Source of the DNA: Candidatus Rokuibacteriota bacterium
GTDB lineage: Bacteria; Methylomirabilota; Methylomirabilia; Rokubacteriales; CSP1-6
Length of the DNA stretch: 64,000 nt
Assembly (NCBI GenBank): GCA_003220495.1
Contig: QHSP01000038.1
Span: forward strand, 62,001-126,000
Direction: 5' to 3'
Below, piece by piece: positions 34,827 through 43,439 of this stretch. How positions within the stretch are numbered: position 1 is the stretch's first letter; each line of letters opens with the position of its first letter. The translations under genes and the position numbers were made by a program. Under the pieces are notes generated by a model that saw nothing but the letters and a program-made list of their open reading frames with translations, ran no database searches and was not told where the DNA came from.

Positions 34827-36402
34827 GGGCGGGTGAGGGCGCCGGCGCCGCCGCGTGGTGGCCGGCCATGCAGCGACCGATGACGGTGATGTCGGCCTTC
34901 GCGGTCGCGGACTCGTGCACGATGCGCCCGTCGAAGATGACCGTGATGCGGTCGGAGAGCTCGAGCAGCTCGTCGAGGTCTTCGCTGACCAGCAGGACGG
35001 CGGCGCCTCCATTTCGCGCCGCCAGGATCCGGTCGTGGATCTCGGCCACCGCGGCGAAGTCGAGCCCGAAGACGGGATTGGCGGCGATCAGCACCGAGAC
35101 CGGCTCGGACAGCTCGCGCGCGAGGACCGCGCGCTGGACGTTGCCGCCGGAGAGCGTGGTCATCGGCGCGTCGGCGCTCGGCGTCTTCACGCCGAACGCG
35201 CGGATCCAGCGCTCGGCCTGAGCGCGGAGCGCGCCGCGCCGTAGCCACGGCCCCGACGACTGGGGTGGCCGGTCGAAGTTTCGCAAGCTCAAGTTCTCGG
35301 CGACGCTCATGGCGGGCACGCAGGCGTTGCGCAGCGGCTCCTCCGGCAGGCTGAACACGTGGTGACGGCGGATCTCGGCGCGCGTGGCGCGGAAGGGCTC
35401 GCCGCCGACGAGGATCTCGCCTCCGGCCGTCGGGCGCTGGCCGATGAGCGCTTCGACCAGCTCGCGCTGGCCATTGCCTGAGACGCCCGCGACCCCCACG
35501 ATCTCGCCGGCGCGGATGGTGAGGCTCAACCCGTCCACGGCGAGGCGCCCGGCGTCGTCCTCGACCTTGAGATCCTGGATGACGAGGCTCGGCACGCCGG
35601 CTTCGACCGGCCCCCCGGCCTTCCTCGCGTGCGACCGAGGGATCTCGCGGGTGCCGACCATCAACTCGGCCAGCACGCCCGGCGTCAGCGCGGCGGTCCG
35701 TCCCTTGCCGACGAGCTTGCCCCGCCGCAGCACCGCGACGTCGTCGGCGAAGGCCATCACCTCGCGGAGCTTGTGCGTGATCATCAGCACGGTGACCTCG
35801 CCGGCGCGCGTCATCGCCCGCAGCATGCCGAGCACCTCGCCGGACTCGGCGGGCGTGAGCACGGAGGTCGGCTCGTCGAGGATCATGAACCGCCGCCGGA
35901 GGTAGAGCTGCTTCAGGATCTCGACCTTCTGCTTCTCGCCCGCGGCGAGCCGCGAGACCGGCCGATCGAGGTCGAGCCGGAACGGAACCGTGGCCATGAA
36001 CGCGGTGAGGCGGCTCCACTCGGCCTGCCAGTTGACGACCGCGGGCACCTCGTCGCGCGCCATCACGAGGTTCTCCGCCACCGTCATGCTCGGCACCAGG
36101 GTGAAATGCTGGTACACCATGCCGATGCCGAGCGCGTGGGCGTCGTGCGGCGATCGGATGTCACGCTCGCGACCGGCCACGGTGATTTCGCCGGCGTCCG
36201 GCTGATGATAGCCGACCAGACATTTCACCAGGGTGCTCTTGCCGGCGCCGTTCTCGCCCAGGAGCGCCATGAACGAGCCCGCCTCGACGCGAAGGGACAC
36301 GCCGTCGAGGGCGGTGAGGGCGCCGAAGCGCTTCGTCATGCCCAGCACTTCGACGTCCACCGCTCGGCCCTGACCGCTCGACCGCGCGCCGGCAACCGGC
36401 AT
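34819..36402 (-). CDS. ABC transporter ATP-binding protein, duplicated (BMP/nucleoside type)
   Basis: 527 residues with two ABC modules, like the RbsA/YufO class. Module 1: Walker [28 protein letters not shown], signature [16 protein letters not shown] and Walker [14 protein letters not shown]. Module 2: [16 protein letters not shown] (degenerate Walker A), [35 protein letters not shown] and [12 protein letters not shown] (degenerate Walker B), as normal for this class. ATG at 36402 overlaps the upstream hydrolase stop as ATGA, so translation is coupled. It powers the importer whose permeases and BMP binding protein are encoded upstream, across the inverted-repeat element. Confidence 0.92.
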   Translation of the reverse strand: MPVAGARSSGQGRAVDVEVLGMTKRFGALTALDGVSLRVEAGSFMALLGENGAGKSTLVKCLVGYHQPDAGEITVAGRERDIRSPHDAHALGIGMVYQHFTLVPSMTVAENLVMARDEVPAVVNWQAEWSRLTAFMATVPFRLDLDRPVSRLAAGEKQKVEILKQLYLRRRFMILDEPTSVLTPAESGEVLGMLRAMTRAGEVTVLMITHKLREVMAFADDVAVLRRGKLVGKGRTAALTPGVLAELMVGTREIPRSHARKAGGPVEAGVPSLVIQDLKVEDDAGRLAVDGLSLTIRAGEIVGVAGVSGNGQRELVEALIGQRPTAGGEILVGGEPFRATRAEIRRHHVFSLPEEPLRNACVPAMSVAENLSLRNFDRPPQSSGPWLRRGALRAQAERWIRAFGVKTPSADAPMTTLSGGNVQRAVLARELSEPVSVLIAANPVFGLDFAAVAEIHDRILAARNGGAAVLLVSEDLDELLELSDRITVIFDGRIVHESATAKADITVIGRCMAGHHAAAPAPSPARA

Positions 36403-37103
36403 CAAGCCGGCTCTCGGATGGCCGCGATGAAATCGGTGGAGCGCGACACGGCGCCGAAGACGCCGCCCTGCATCGTGACCATCTTGATCGCGGCCTTGTA
36501 GTTGCCGTAGTCCGTCGCGCCGGTGCAGTCCTCGAGCAGCAGGCACTCGAAGCCGCGGTCGTTGCCCTCGCGCATCGTCGTGTGGACGCAGACGTCAGTG
36601 GTGATCCCGGTGAGCACGAGGTTCTGGATGCCGCGCGTTCTCAGGATCAGCTCGAGGTCGGTCGCGCAGAACGAGCCCTTGCCCGGCTTGTCGATCACGG
36701 CTTCGCCGGAATTCGGCGCCAGCTCGGGAACGATCTCCCACCCGGGCTCGCCGCGGACGAGGATGCGCCCGCACGGTCCGGGATCGCCGATCCCGGCGCC
36801 GATCCGCCGTGAGCGCCAGCGCTTGTTCGCGGGAAGATCGGACAGGTCCGGCCGATGCCCCTCGCGCGTGTGGATCACGTGGAAGCCACGGGCCCGCGCC
36901 GCCGCCAGCACCGTGCGGATCGGCTCGATCGGCGCCCGCGTCAGCGACAGATCGTACCCCATGCGATCGACATACCCACCGAGCCCACAAAAGTCGGTCT
37001 GCATGTCGATGACGACGAGCGCCGTGTTCTCCGGACGCAGGTCCCCGTTATACGGCCACGGATACGGATCCGATTTCACGAAGCGCCCAGCGGGCTGCGT
37101 CAT
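36402..37103 (-). CDS. biuH: biuret hydrolase-like cysteine hydrolase (isochorismatase superfamily)
   Basis: 233 residues. Triad Asp37 (VIDMQTDF), Lys142 (DKPGKGSF) and Cys172 ([11 protein letters not shown]). The N-terminus [39 protein letters not shown] and [23 protein letters not shown] are strikingly like the characterised rhizobial biuret hydrolase, from memory of that family rather than a search. Biuret hydrolase converts biuret to allophanate and ammonia, a step in s-triazine and biuret nitrogen use. Allophanate hydrolase is not in the window. GGAGGAGG lies about 10 nt before the start. Coupled to the ABC ATPase by ATGA. Confidence 0.8.
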   Translation of the reverse strand: MTQPAGRFVKSDPYPWPYNGDLRPENTALVVIDMQTDFCGLGGYVDRMGYDLSLTRAPIEPIRTVLAAARARGFHVIHTREGHRPDLSDLPANKRWRSRRIGAGIGDPGPCGRILVRGEPGWEIVPELAPNSGEAVIDKPGKGSFCATDLELILRTRGIQNLVLTGITTDVCVHTTMREGNDRGFECLLLEDCTGATDYGNYKAAIKMVTMQGGVFGAVSRSTDFIAAIREPA

Positions 37104-37145
37104 CTCAGCGGTGCCTCCTCCGTCCTAAGCAAAACCAAATGCGCA

Positions 37146-37280
37146 TGAGCCGCCAGTCCGGCCTGTTCATGCGCGATCTCACGCTCGAGGCGGGCGGGGC
37201 CTGTCGCAGGGGCCGGTCCCTGCGCCACCCGCCCGGCTTCGGTCGATGATCGCGCATGAACAGGCCGGACTGGCGGCTCA
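37146..37280. repeat. 135-bp element with perfect 33-bp terminal inverted repeats
   Basis: Arms at 37146-37178 and 37248-37280 are exact reverse complements over 33 bp. The 69-bp centre is itself partly palindromic (GCAGGG...CCCTGC and GGGCGGG...CCCGCCC). The whole could extrude as a cruciform or fold as a long RNA hairpin. It fills the gap between a permease start-side neighbour, the biuH-like gene (start 37103), and the permease stop at 37284. It could be a MITE/REP-like insertion or a strong attenuator separating permease from hydrolase/ATPase expression. No transposase or clear target duplication is seen. Confidence 0.85.
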
Positions 37281-37283
37281 CGC

Positions 37284-38210
37284 TCATCGGTTGATGCTAA
37301 GTTCCCCGGGCGCGCCCGCCAGTGTCCGACGCGGCGAGCATGTCGCGATCATGATGCCGAGTGTCACGATGTACGGTGCCGCGTTGAAGAGATAGTAACC
37401 GGATGTGACGCCGACCGACTGGAGCGCCGGGCCGAGCGCGCCCGCGCCGCCGAAGAGCAGCGCGGCGTAGAAGCACCGGATCGGGTTCCAGCGCGCGAAG
37501 ATCACGAGCGCCACCGCCATCAGTCCCTGTCCGCTCGACAGTCCCTCGCTCCAGCTGCCGGGATAATACAGTGATAAGAACGAGCCGCCGATCCCGGCGA
37601 GAAAGCCGCCGAGCGCGGTCGAGAGCGTGCGCACGCGCGCCACCGCGTAGCCCATGGCCCGCGCGGCGTCGGAGCTGTCGCCGACGATGCGGACCACGAG
37701 CCCCCAGCGCGTGTTGCGGAGCGCCCAGCCGAGCCCGACGGCGAGCGCCAGGCCGATCAGGAAGAGCGGGTTCACCTGAAGCGCCGCACGAATCTGCGGC
37801 GAGTCGCTCCACGCCCCGAGCGGAATCCCCGGCAAGGTCGGCGCCTTGGGCTGGACGTACGGCTTGCCCAGGAAGAACGCGAGCCCGGTGCCGAACAGCA
37901 TGAGCCCGATGCCGACCGCGATGTCGTTGACCCGGGGCAGGTTGCACGCGAGACCGTGGAGAAGGCCGAGCAGCAGCCCGGCGCCGCCGGCCGCGAGGAC
38001 GCCGAGCCACGGGTTGTCGCTCGTGTACGACACGGCGTAGCCGCTCATCGCGCCCATCACGAGAATGCCCTCGAGGCCGAGGTTGATGCGTCCGCTCCGC
38101 TCGGTGATGCATTCGCCCAGGCTCACGAACAGAAACGGCGTGCTGATCCGGATCGCTCCGCCCAGGACGCCGATCGGCACGCCCCACCACCCGAGCTCGA
38201 CCACGGTCAC
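37284..38210 (-). CDS. ABC permease, BMP/nucleoside type (second permease)
   Basis: 308 residues, multi-span permease of the BPD_transp_2 (YufQ-like) class: FLFVSLGECITERSGRINLGLEGILVMGAMSGY, LACNLPRVNDIAVGIGLMLFGTGLAFFLGK, ARAMGYAVARVRTLSTALGGFLAGIGGSFLSLY and FARWNPIRCFYAALLFGGAGAL. GTG start at 38210 overlaps the stop of the first permease (GTGA). The last four bases before the stop codon abut the inverted-repeat element. Pairs with the 38207-39268 permease. Confidence 0.9.
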   Translation of the reverse strand: MTVVELGWWGVPIGVLGGAIRISTPFLFVSLGECITERSGRINLGLEGILVMGAMSGYAVSYTSDNPWLGVLAAGGAGLLLGLLHGLACNLPRVNDIAVGIGLMLFGTGLAFFLGKPYVQPKAPTLPGIPLGAWSDSPQIRAALQVNPLFLIGLALAVGLGWALRNTRWGLVVRIVGDSSDAARAMGYAVARVRTLSTALGGFLAGIGGSFLSLYYPGSWSEGLSSGQGLMAVALVIFARWNPIRCFYAALLFGGAGALGPALQSVGVTSGYYLFNAAPYIVTLGIMIATCSPRRTLAGAPGELSINR

Positions 38211-39268
38211 GCGACCCGGGCTCGGAAGAGCTTGAGCCGGCCGTAGAGCGCTTCGCTGCCGAGGATGAGCATGAAGGCGATGCCTTGCAGGACGAGCACG
38301 GTCGCATCCGGCAGGTCGAGCCGCCGCTGCAGCATTCCGCCCGACGCGGAGAGCCCGCCCACGAGCACCGCCACCGGCACGATCGCGAGCGGATTCTGGC
38401 GGGCGATGAACGCGACGACGATCCCGGCGTAGCCGTAGCCCGCGATCAGCGACGCGTTGGCGCTGCCGTGGACCGCGGCGACTTCCACGGCACCGGCGAG
38501 CCCCGCGGCCGCGCCGCCCAGGCCGCACACCGTGAGCACGAGCCTTGTGACCGGCAGACCCGCGAGACGCGCCGCGCGCGGGTTGCCGCCGACGATGCGC
38601 AGCGCGAACCCGTACGTGGTGTAGCGCACGAGCACGTGCATGGCCACGCAGAACCCGATGCCGAAGGCGAGGCCCCAGTGGATGTCGAGGCCGGGGAGGC
38701 TGCCGATCATGTTGACGTCGCCGATGTACGTGGTCGAGGGCTTGTTGAGGCTCGACGGATCGCGCAGCGGCCCCTCGACGAAGTGGTTGAAGAGCGCGAC
38801 GGCGACGTACGTCAGCAAGAGGCTCGAGATCGTCTCGTTGACCCCGCGATACTGGCGGAGCGCGCCGGCCAGGGCGATCCAGATCCCGCCGATCGCCATG
38901 CCGGCCAGGACCATCGCCACCTTCACGCCGGTCGGCGCGGCGCCGCTCAGGAGATGGCCGACGATGGCGGCGATGAGCCCGCCGAGCACCACCGCCCCCT
39001 CGCCGCCGATCACCATCAGGCCCGCCTGGGCGGGAAGCGCGACGCAGAGCGCCGTGAGGACGAGCGGCGCCGCCCGCGAGAGCGTGTTCTGCCAGGAGAA
39101 GGCGCTGGCGAAGGCGCCCTTGTAGATCAGCGCGTAGATCTCGAGCGGGTTCTGCCCGAGCGCGGCCATGAAGAGCCCGAAGACCACCATCGCCGCCGCC
39201 AGCGCCGCGATCGGAATCACCAGCGCTTCGGCGGCGCGGCGCCACGGACCCGAGCGGTCGGACGCCAT
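38207..39268 (-). CDS. ABC permease, BMP/nucleoside type (first permease)
   Basis: 353 residues of the BPD_transp_2 (YufP-like) class: ALGQNPLEIYALIYKGAFASAFSWQNTLSRAAPLVLTALCVALPAQAGLMVIGGEGAVVLGG, QYRGVNETISSLLLTYVAVALFNHFVEGPLRDP and GFALRIVGGNPRAARLAGLP. About nine transmembrane helices. It starts 10 bp after the binding-protein stop. With the duplicated ATPase and BMP SBP it completes an importer of the nucleoside/urea-derivative-like superfamily. The hydrolases in the operon suggest a ureide-type solute. Confidence 0.9.
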   Translation of the reverse strand: MASDRSGPWRRAAEALVIPIAALAAAMVVFGLFMAALGQNPLEIYALIYKGAFASAFSWQNTLSRAAPLVLTALCVALPAQAGLMVIGGEGAVVLGGLIAAIVGHLLSGAAPTGVKVAMVLAGMAIGGIWIALAGALRQYRGVNETISSLLLTYVAVALFNHFVEGPLRDPSSLNKPSTTYIGDVNMIGSLPGLDIHWGLAFGIGFCVAMHVLVRYTTYGFALRIVGGNPRAARLAGLPVTRLVLTVCGLGGAAAGLAGAVEVAAVHGSANASLIAGYGYAGIVVAFIARQNPLAIVPVAVLVGGLSASGGMLQRRLDLPDATVLVLQGIAFMLILGSEALYGRLKLFRARVA

Positions 39269-39278
39269 CGCCGCGAGG

Positions 39279-40400
39279 TCAGACCTTGCCGATCACGCCC
39301 TCGACCAGATAGTTCATCTGCTCGAGCACCACGTCGGTCTGCTTGTGCGCGCTTCCCGCGGCGATGACGGTGTTGCCCGCGTTGTCCTTCAGCGGGCCCT
39401 TGAAGATCACGAAGTCGCCCTTCACCATCTGCGCCTTGATCGTGTCGGCGTTCTTGCGCGCCTGGTCGCCCACCGCGCGGCCGTAGGCGCCGGCCTTGAC
39501 GAAGCCTTCCTTCAGGCCGCCGCGCATGAAGTTGTTCATCGGATTGCCGGCCATCGCGTCCTTCACGTGCGTGGTGTACGGCGTGGTCCAGCTCCACTCG
39601 GCGCCGGTCAGATAGCCCTTGGGGGCCAGCGCCGACTGGTCGGCGTGATAGCCGCAGACGAAGATGCCCCGGCGCTCCGCGGTCTCCACGACCACCTTCG
39701 GGCTGTCGACGTGACAGGTGACGACGTCCACGCCCTGGTCGATCAGGCTGTTGGCCGCCTCCGCTTCCTTGACCGGCAAGGACCAGTCGCCGGTGATGAT
39801 CAGCTGCGTCGTGATCTTCGGGTCGACCGTGCGGGCGCCCATCGAGAACGCGTTGATGTTCCGCAATACTTGTGGAATCGGCTTGGCCGCGATGAAGCCG
39901 AGCTTCTTCGTCTTGGTCGTATGGCCGGCGACGACACCGTTCAGGTACTGGCACTCGTCGATGTAGCCGAAGTAGCTGCCGACGTTCTTCGGATGCTTGC
40001 CGTTGGTCCAGAGACCGCCGCAGTGGGCGAAGCGAACCTTGGGATACTTCTCGGCCATGCGGAGGATGTGCGGGTCGAAGTAGCCGAACGACGTCGGGAA
40101 CAGGAGCGTCGCGCCGTCCTGCTCGATCATCGAGCCCATCGTCTTCTGCACGTCGGTCGTCTCCGGCACCTTTTCCTGCTCGACGACGGTAATGCCCGGC
40201 ATCTTCTTGACGGCGGCGGCCGCCTGGGCCTGCGCCTGGTTGTATCCGTAGTCGTCGCGGGGGCCGACGTAGATGACGCCCACAACCAGCTTGTCGGCCG
40301 CGAGCGCCCGACCGACGGCCGCGAGCGCGCCGAGCGCCCCGGCTCCCGCGAAGCCCAGCAAGAGTTCCCGGCGATCGAGTTGTCCGGCGCGCTCCTTCAT
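39279..40400 (-). CDS. BMP-family substrate-binding protein (Tat/Sec-exported)
   Basis: 373 residues. Start at 40400 is preferred to an ATG 27 codons upstream because the export signal DRRELLLGFAGAGALGALAAVGRALA begins there; the RR pair suggests Tat export. Mature BMP fold: KLVVGVIYVGPRDDYGYNQAQAQAAAAVKK, TLLFPTSFGYFDPHILRMAEKYPKVRFAHCGG, NVGSYFGYIDECQYLNGVVAGHTTKTKKLGFIAAKPIPQVLRNINAFSMGARTVDPKI and VDVVTCHVDSPKVV. BMP proteins bind nucleosides, purines or related heterocycles/ureides. First gene of the operon, with a structured leader upstream. Confidence 0.9.
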   Translation of the reverse strand: MKERAGQLDRRELLLGFAGAGALGALAAVGRALAADKLVVGVIYVGPRDDYGYNQAQAQAAAAVKKMPGITVVEQEKVPETTDVQKTMGSMIEQDGATLLFPTSFGYFDPHILRMAEKYPKVRFAHCGGLWTNGKHPKNVGSYFGYIDECQYLNGVVAGHTTKTKKLGFIAAKPIPQVLRNINAFSMGARTVDPKITTQLIITGDWSLPVKEAEAANSLIDQGVDVVTCHVDSPKVVVETAERRGIFVCGYHADQSALAPKGYLTGAEWSWTTPYTTHVKDAMAGNPMNNFMRGGLKEGFVKAGAYGRAVGDQARKNADTIKAQMVKGDFVIFKGPLKDNAGNTVIAAGSAHKQTDVVLEQMNYLVEGVIGKV

Positions 40401-40405
40401 TCCGG

Positions 40406-40420
40406 CTCCTTCTCGAGGAG
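40406..40420 (-). promoter_or_regulatory. leader hairpin that would sequester the ribosome site of the BMP gene
   Basis: In the transcript CTCCT-CGAGA-AGGAG lies just before the ATG at 40400, so the AAGGAG ribosome site is paired with an upstream CTCCT. Opening of this stem could regulate translation. It is visible as an exact 5-bp inverted repeat; regulation is inference. Confidence 0.35.
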
Positions 40421-40427
40421 ATTTCCA

Positions 40428-40456
40428 CCCGGGTGCGCATTCGAACGACACCCGGG
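40428..40456 (-). promoter_or_regulatory. 8-bp inverted repeat in the BMP operon leader
   Basis: CCCGGGTG and CACCCGGG separated by 13 nt form a GC-rich stem a few nt upstream of the ribosome-site hairpin. It could be an attenuator, part of a folded 5' leader, or an operator. Confidence 0.35.
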
Positions 40457-40496
40457 AGACAGGGGAATCAGCAAGGACCAAGCCAAGGGGGAGAGG

Positions 40497-40507
40497 TGAC
40501 TAAGTCA
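40497..40507. promoter_or_regulatory. 11-bp palindrome TGACTAAGTCA in a relatively AT-rich island
   Basis: Perfect dyad TGACT-A-AGTCA about 100 bp upstream of the BMP gene, beside an AT-rich patch (40501-40530) that stands out in this GC-rich DNA. A plausible regulator site or promoter region for the 34-40.4 kb operon. The rest of the 40401-40616 gap shows no gene. Confidence 0.35.
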
Positions 40508-40616
40508 TGGTTCTATTTACTTCAATCGCCGGCAGCCCGGATCGACGTCGACGCGATTGCCTCTCTCTTGGGCAGTCGCCGGCAGGCGATGACTATTACT
40601 CGTGCGCTCGTCTGCG

Positions 40617-41840
40617 CTAGCCGCGGACCGTCACGCCGCCCTTGATCACACGCTTGATACGGCGTTTGTCCTGGAGCACGGTAATATCCCGCAGCGGGTC
40701 GCCCTCGACGAAGACGAGATCGGCCCACTTGCCCTTCTCGATCGTGCCGATCTCCGCCGCGAGCCCGAGACACTCGGCCGCGCGGCCCGTCGCGGCCTGG
40801 AGCGCCTGCATCGGCGTCATTCCGGCTGAAACCAGCAGCGCGGGCTCGAGCGCGTTGCTCGGATGGCCGTGGCCGCCGGCGTCGGTGCCGGCCACGACCT
40901 TCACGCCCGCCGCGAGCGCGCGCCCGACGCTCTCGACGTGGTGCGCGCGCAGGGCGTGGGCGCGCTCGCGCACGTGCGGGGCGGGAGACTCGCGGTGATA
41001 CTCGTACACGGTCAGGGTCGGGACGTAGAAGACGTTGCGCTCGGCCATCGTCGGGATCAGCTCACGATCCTCGTCGAGATAGCAGCCGTGCTCGATCGAA
41101 TCGACGCCCGCCTCGATCGCGACGCGCAGTCCGGCTCCGCCGAGCGCGTGACACATCACGCGACGGCCGAGCGAGTGCGCCTCATCGACGAGCGCCTTCA
41201 TCTCCTCGAGCGTGAACTCCGAGTCTTTCGGGCCGTGGCCGGCGCGCGAGCTGGCGCCGCCGGTCGTCGCGCACTTGATCACGTCGGCGCCGGCGCGGAC
41301 CATGGTGCGAACGGTCGTCCGCACGGCCTCGACGCCGTCGGCGACGCTCGACGGCAGGCACGGATCGTTGTCGGCCGGAGCGCGGTGGCCGGACGGGCTC
41401 ACGCGGTCGCCGAGGCCGCCGGTCGGTGAGATGATCGCGAGCGAGAGCACGAGTCGAGGGCCGGGGATCAAGCCTTCCTGGATGGCGACGCGGAAGCCCG
41501 TGTCGAGCCCGCCGGCGTCACGGATCGCCGTGTAGCCGGACTCGAGGATCTGCCGCGCGACGGTGGCCGTCCGCAGATGCCAGGTCGAGCGCGGCTCGTC
41601 GAGACCCCAGCGCTTCGCGAGCTCGTAGCCGTGGAAGGCGAGATGGTCGTGGCAGTCGATGAGCCCGGGCAGCACGGTGAGGCCCGACGCGTCGATCACC
41701 TCGGTGCCGGACGGCCAGCCGGTACCCGGCCCGCCCGTCGTCACGGCCCCGATCCGGCCGTTGTCGATCTGGATCACCGCATCGCGAACCGGGGGAGCCC
41801 CGGTGCCGTCGATCAGGGTGCCCGCGCGGACGATCTTCAT
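40617..41840 (-). CDS. metal-dependent amidohydrolase (imidazolonepropionase/Xaa-Pro dipeptidase-like)
   Basis: 407 residues of the amidohydrolase superfamily. Metal-binding motifs in order: DCHDH (HxH) at ~64-68, VIKCATTGG with the bridging Lys, MCHALGG with a His, SIEHGCY with a His and GTDAGGHG with the catalytic Asp. C-terminal composite-domain strand ADLVFVEGDPLRDI. Such enzymes hydrolyse cyclic amides, N-acyl or dipeptide substrates. It follows the MltF-like gene by 4 bp, so it is the last gene of the sugar-type ABC operon, and it is 216 bp before the BMP operon. Confidence 0.87.
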   Translation of the reverse strand: MKIVRAGTLIDGTGAPPVRDAVIQIDNGRIGAVTTGGPGTGWPSGTEVIDASGLTVLPGLIDCHDHLAFHGYELAKRWGLDEPRSTWHLRTATVARQILESGYTAIRDAGGLDTGFRVAIQEGLIPGPRLVLSLAIISPTGGLGDRVSPSGHRAPADNDPCLPSSVADGVEAVRTTVRTMVRAGADVIKCATTGGASSRAGHGPKDSEFTLEEMKALVDEAHSLGRRVMCHALGGAGLRVAIEAGVDSIEHGCYLDEDRELIPTMAERNVFYVPTLTVYEYHRESPAPHVRERAHALRAHHVESVGRALAAGVKVVAGTDAGGHGHPSNALEPALLVSAGMTPMQALQAATGRAAECLGLAAEIGTIEKGKWADLVFVEGDPLRDITVLQDKRRIKRVIKGGVTVRG

Positions 41841-41844
41841 CGCG

Positions 41845-43347
41845 CTACTTGCCGGTGCCGCCTTTGACGGCTTCTTTGATTTTCTCGCGTTCGGCGCGCT
41901 CCTCCTCGACCATCTGATACGCGAGATAGTACTTGTAGATGTTGGAGACGTACGTCACCGTCTCGCGGCCGATCTTCTCCGCCGCGACCAGTTCGACGTT
42001 GTTGAACCAGACGTTGGGGTCGAGGCCGCGCTCGGCCGCGGTCCGGCGCAGCCCTCGGACGCGCCCGGGGCCGGCGTTGTAGGCGGCGAAGGTGAAGAGC
42101 CCCTTGTTGAGGGGATCCATCGGCTCCTTGTCGTAGTACTCGGTCCTCATGGCGCGCAGGAACTTGACCCCGGCGTGGATGTTGGGCTCGGTCTCGTTGA
42201 TGTCGCCGACCTTCATGTCCTTGCCCGTGGCTGGCATGACCTGCATGACCCCGATCGCCCCGACGGGACTCCGGGCCTCCTGACGGAGCTGCGACTCCTG
42301 ATAGCCCTGCGCCATCAGCAACAGGTAATCGAAGTCGTAGCGGTCTCCGTACTTGTGGAAGAGCGCGATCGTCTGCTGGAATCTCTTGACGTCCTCCGGC
42401 GATGTCGCCCCCCTCGCCCACTTGGTGTTTTTCAGGTACCTCGCCAGGATGTCGCTGCGCTGCCCCGACTTCATCAAGCGGGCGACGAAGACGTTCAGCT
42501 CTTCCTTGAGCTTCGGGCTGTCCTTGCGGATCATCCAGCCGAGCTCTCCGCCGGTGCGGACTGTCACAGTGGGGTGGGGGGCAAGCTTGGTGAAGATCTG
42601 CTTCCAGAAGTTGGCGAGGTAGTCCTCGACGATGGTCATCTTGACGAGGCCGGCGTTCACCATCTCGAGGACGTCCTCGTCCTCGAGATTCTCCGGCGCC
42701 AGCCGGACTTTCACCGGCGCCTTCTTCGCCTTCGCGAGCTCGGCGTTGAGCGTCTGGATGCTCTGGTAGTAGCTCGAGGACTTGCGCAGGTAGACGTCCT
42801 TCCCCGACAGGTCCTCCACGGTTAGGATGGGCTCGGCGCTCGGCCCGGCGACCACGATCTCCACGACGTTGCGCCCGGTGGGGTCGGTGAAGTCCACCTG
42901 CTTCAGGCGCTCGGGGGTGATCGTCAGATTGCCCATGGCGATGTCCCCTCGCCCCTCGAGAAGGTGCGGGATCATCTCGCCCCGGGTGACGGGGATGCAC
43001 ACCACGTGGAGACGAATGTTTCCGGTCTTGAGCTTCTTGTTGAGATCCGCTTCGAGGAGCTGCGTCACCTCGTAGGACAGGCCGCGCTGGATGGCGCGAT
43101 CGACGAAGTAGAAGGTCTTCGAGTATGGAACGAGGACCCGAATCACTCGCCGCTTGACCATGCCGTCGAAATCGCCCGTCCACGTCTTGCTGACCGTGCC
43201 GACTGGCGGGAGCCCGGTCTTCGCGGCGGGTGCGCTGGCCGGCGCCGGGGCGGGCGTCTGTGCGGCCGCGCCGGTCGCGATCAAAGTCATGCTGGACAGG
43301 AGCGCGAGCACCGCGAGCCGCCGCGTGGGAAACCCGAGCGACTGCAT
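41845..43347 (-). CDS. MltF-like protein: periplasmic binding domain fused to lytic transglycosylase
   Basis: 500 residues. Signal peptide MQSLGFPTRRLAVLALLSSMTLIATGAAAQ (start at 43347; an upstream ATG would put 31 extra residues before the signal). Residues ~65-310 are an SBP_bac_3 domain (VIRVLVPYSKTFYFVDRAIQRGLSYEV, HLLEGRGDIAMGNLTITPERLKQVDFT). Residues ~330-470 are an SLT transglycosylase with LLMAQGYQESQLRQEARSPVGAIGVMQVMPATG, catalytic Glu351, and AAYNAGPGRV. MltF enzymes cleave peptidoglycan and are gated by the binding domain. The gene lies 92 bp downstream of the ABC permeases. A decayed copy lies at 46572-47060. Confidence 0.9.
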   Translation of the reverse strand: MQSLGFPTRRLAVLALLSSMTLIATGAAAQTPAPAPASAPAAKTGLPPVGTVSKTWTGDFDGMVKRRVIRVLVPYSKTFYFVDRAIQRGLSYEVTQLLEADLNKKLKTGNIRLHVVCIPVTRGEMIPHLLEGRGDIAMGNLTITPERLKQVDFTDPTGRNVVEIVVAGPSAEPILTVEDLSGKDVYLRKSSSYYQSIQTLNAELAKAKKAPVKVRLAPENLEDEDVLEMVNAGLVKMTIVEDYLANFWKQIFTKLAPHPTVTVRTGGELGWMIRKDSPKLKEELNVFVARLMKSGQRSDILARYLKNTKWARGATSPEDVKRFQQTIALFHKYGDRYDFDYLLLMAQGYQESQLRQEARSPVGAIGVMQVMPATGKDMKVGDINETEPNIHAGVKFLRAMRTEYYDKEPMDPLNKGLFTFAAYNAGPGRVRGLRRTAAERGLDPNVWFNNVELVAAEKIGRETVTYVSNIYKYYLAYQMVEEERAEREKIKEAVKGGTGK

Positions 43348-43439
43348 AGGTAATACCTCCGGTCCCGGGATGATACCCCAGAGCGATTCGCGGGCGCCAC
43401 GTCGCCCGCGACGCTCTCCGGTGCCCGGCGGCGTCGCCA

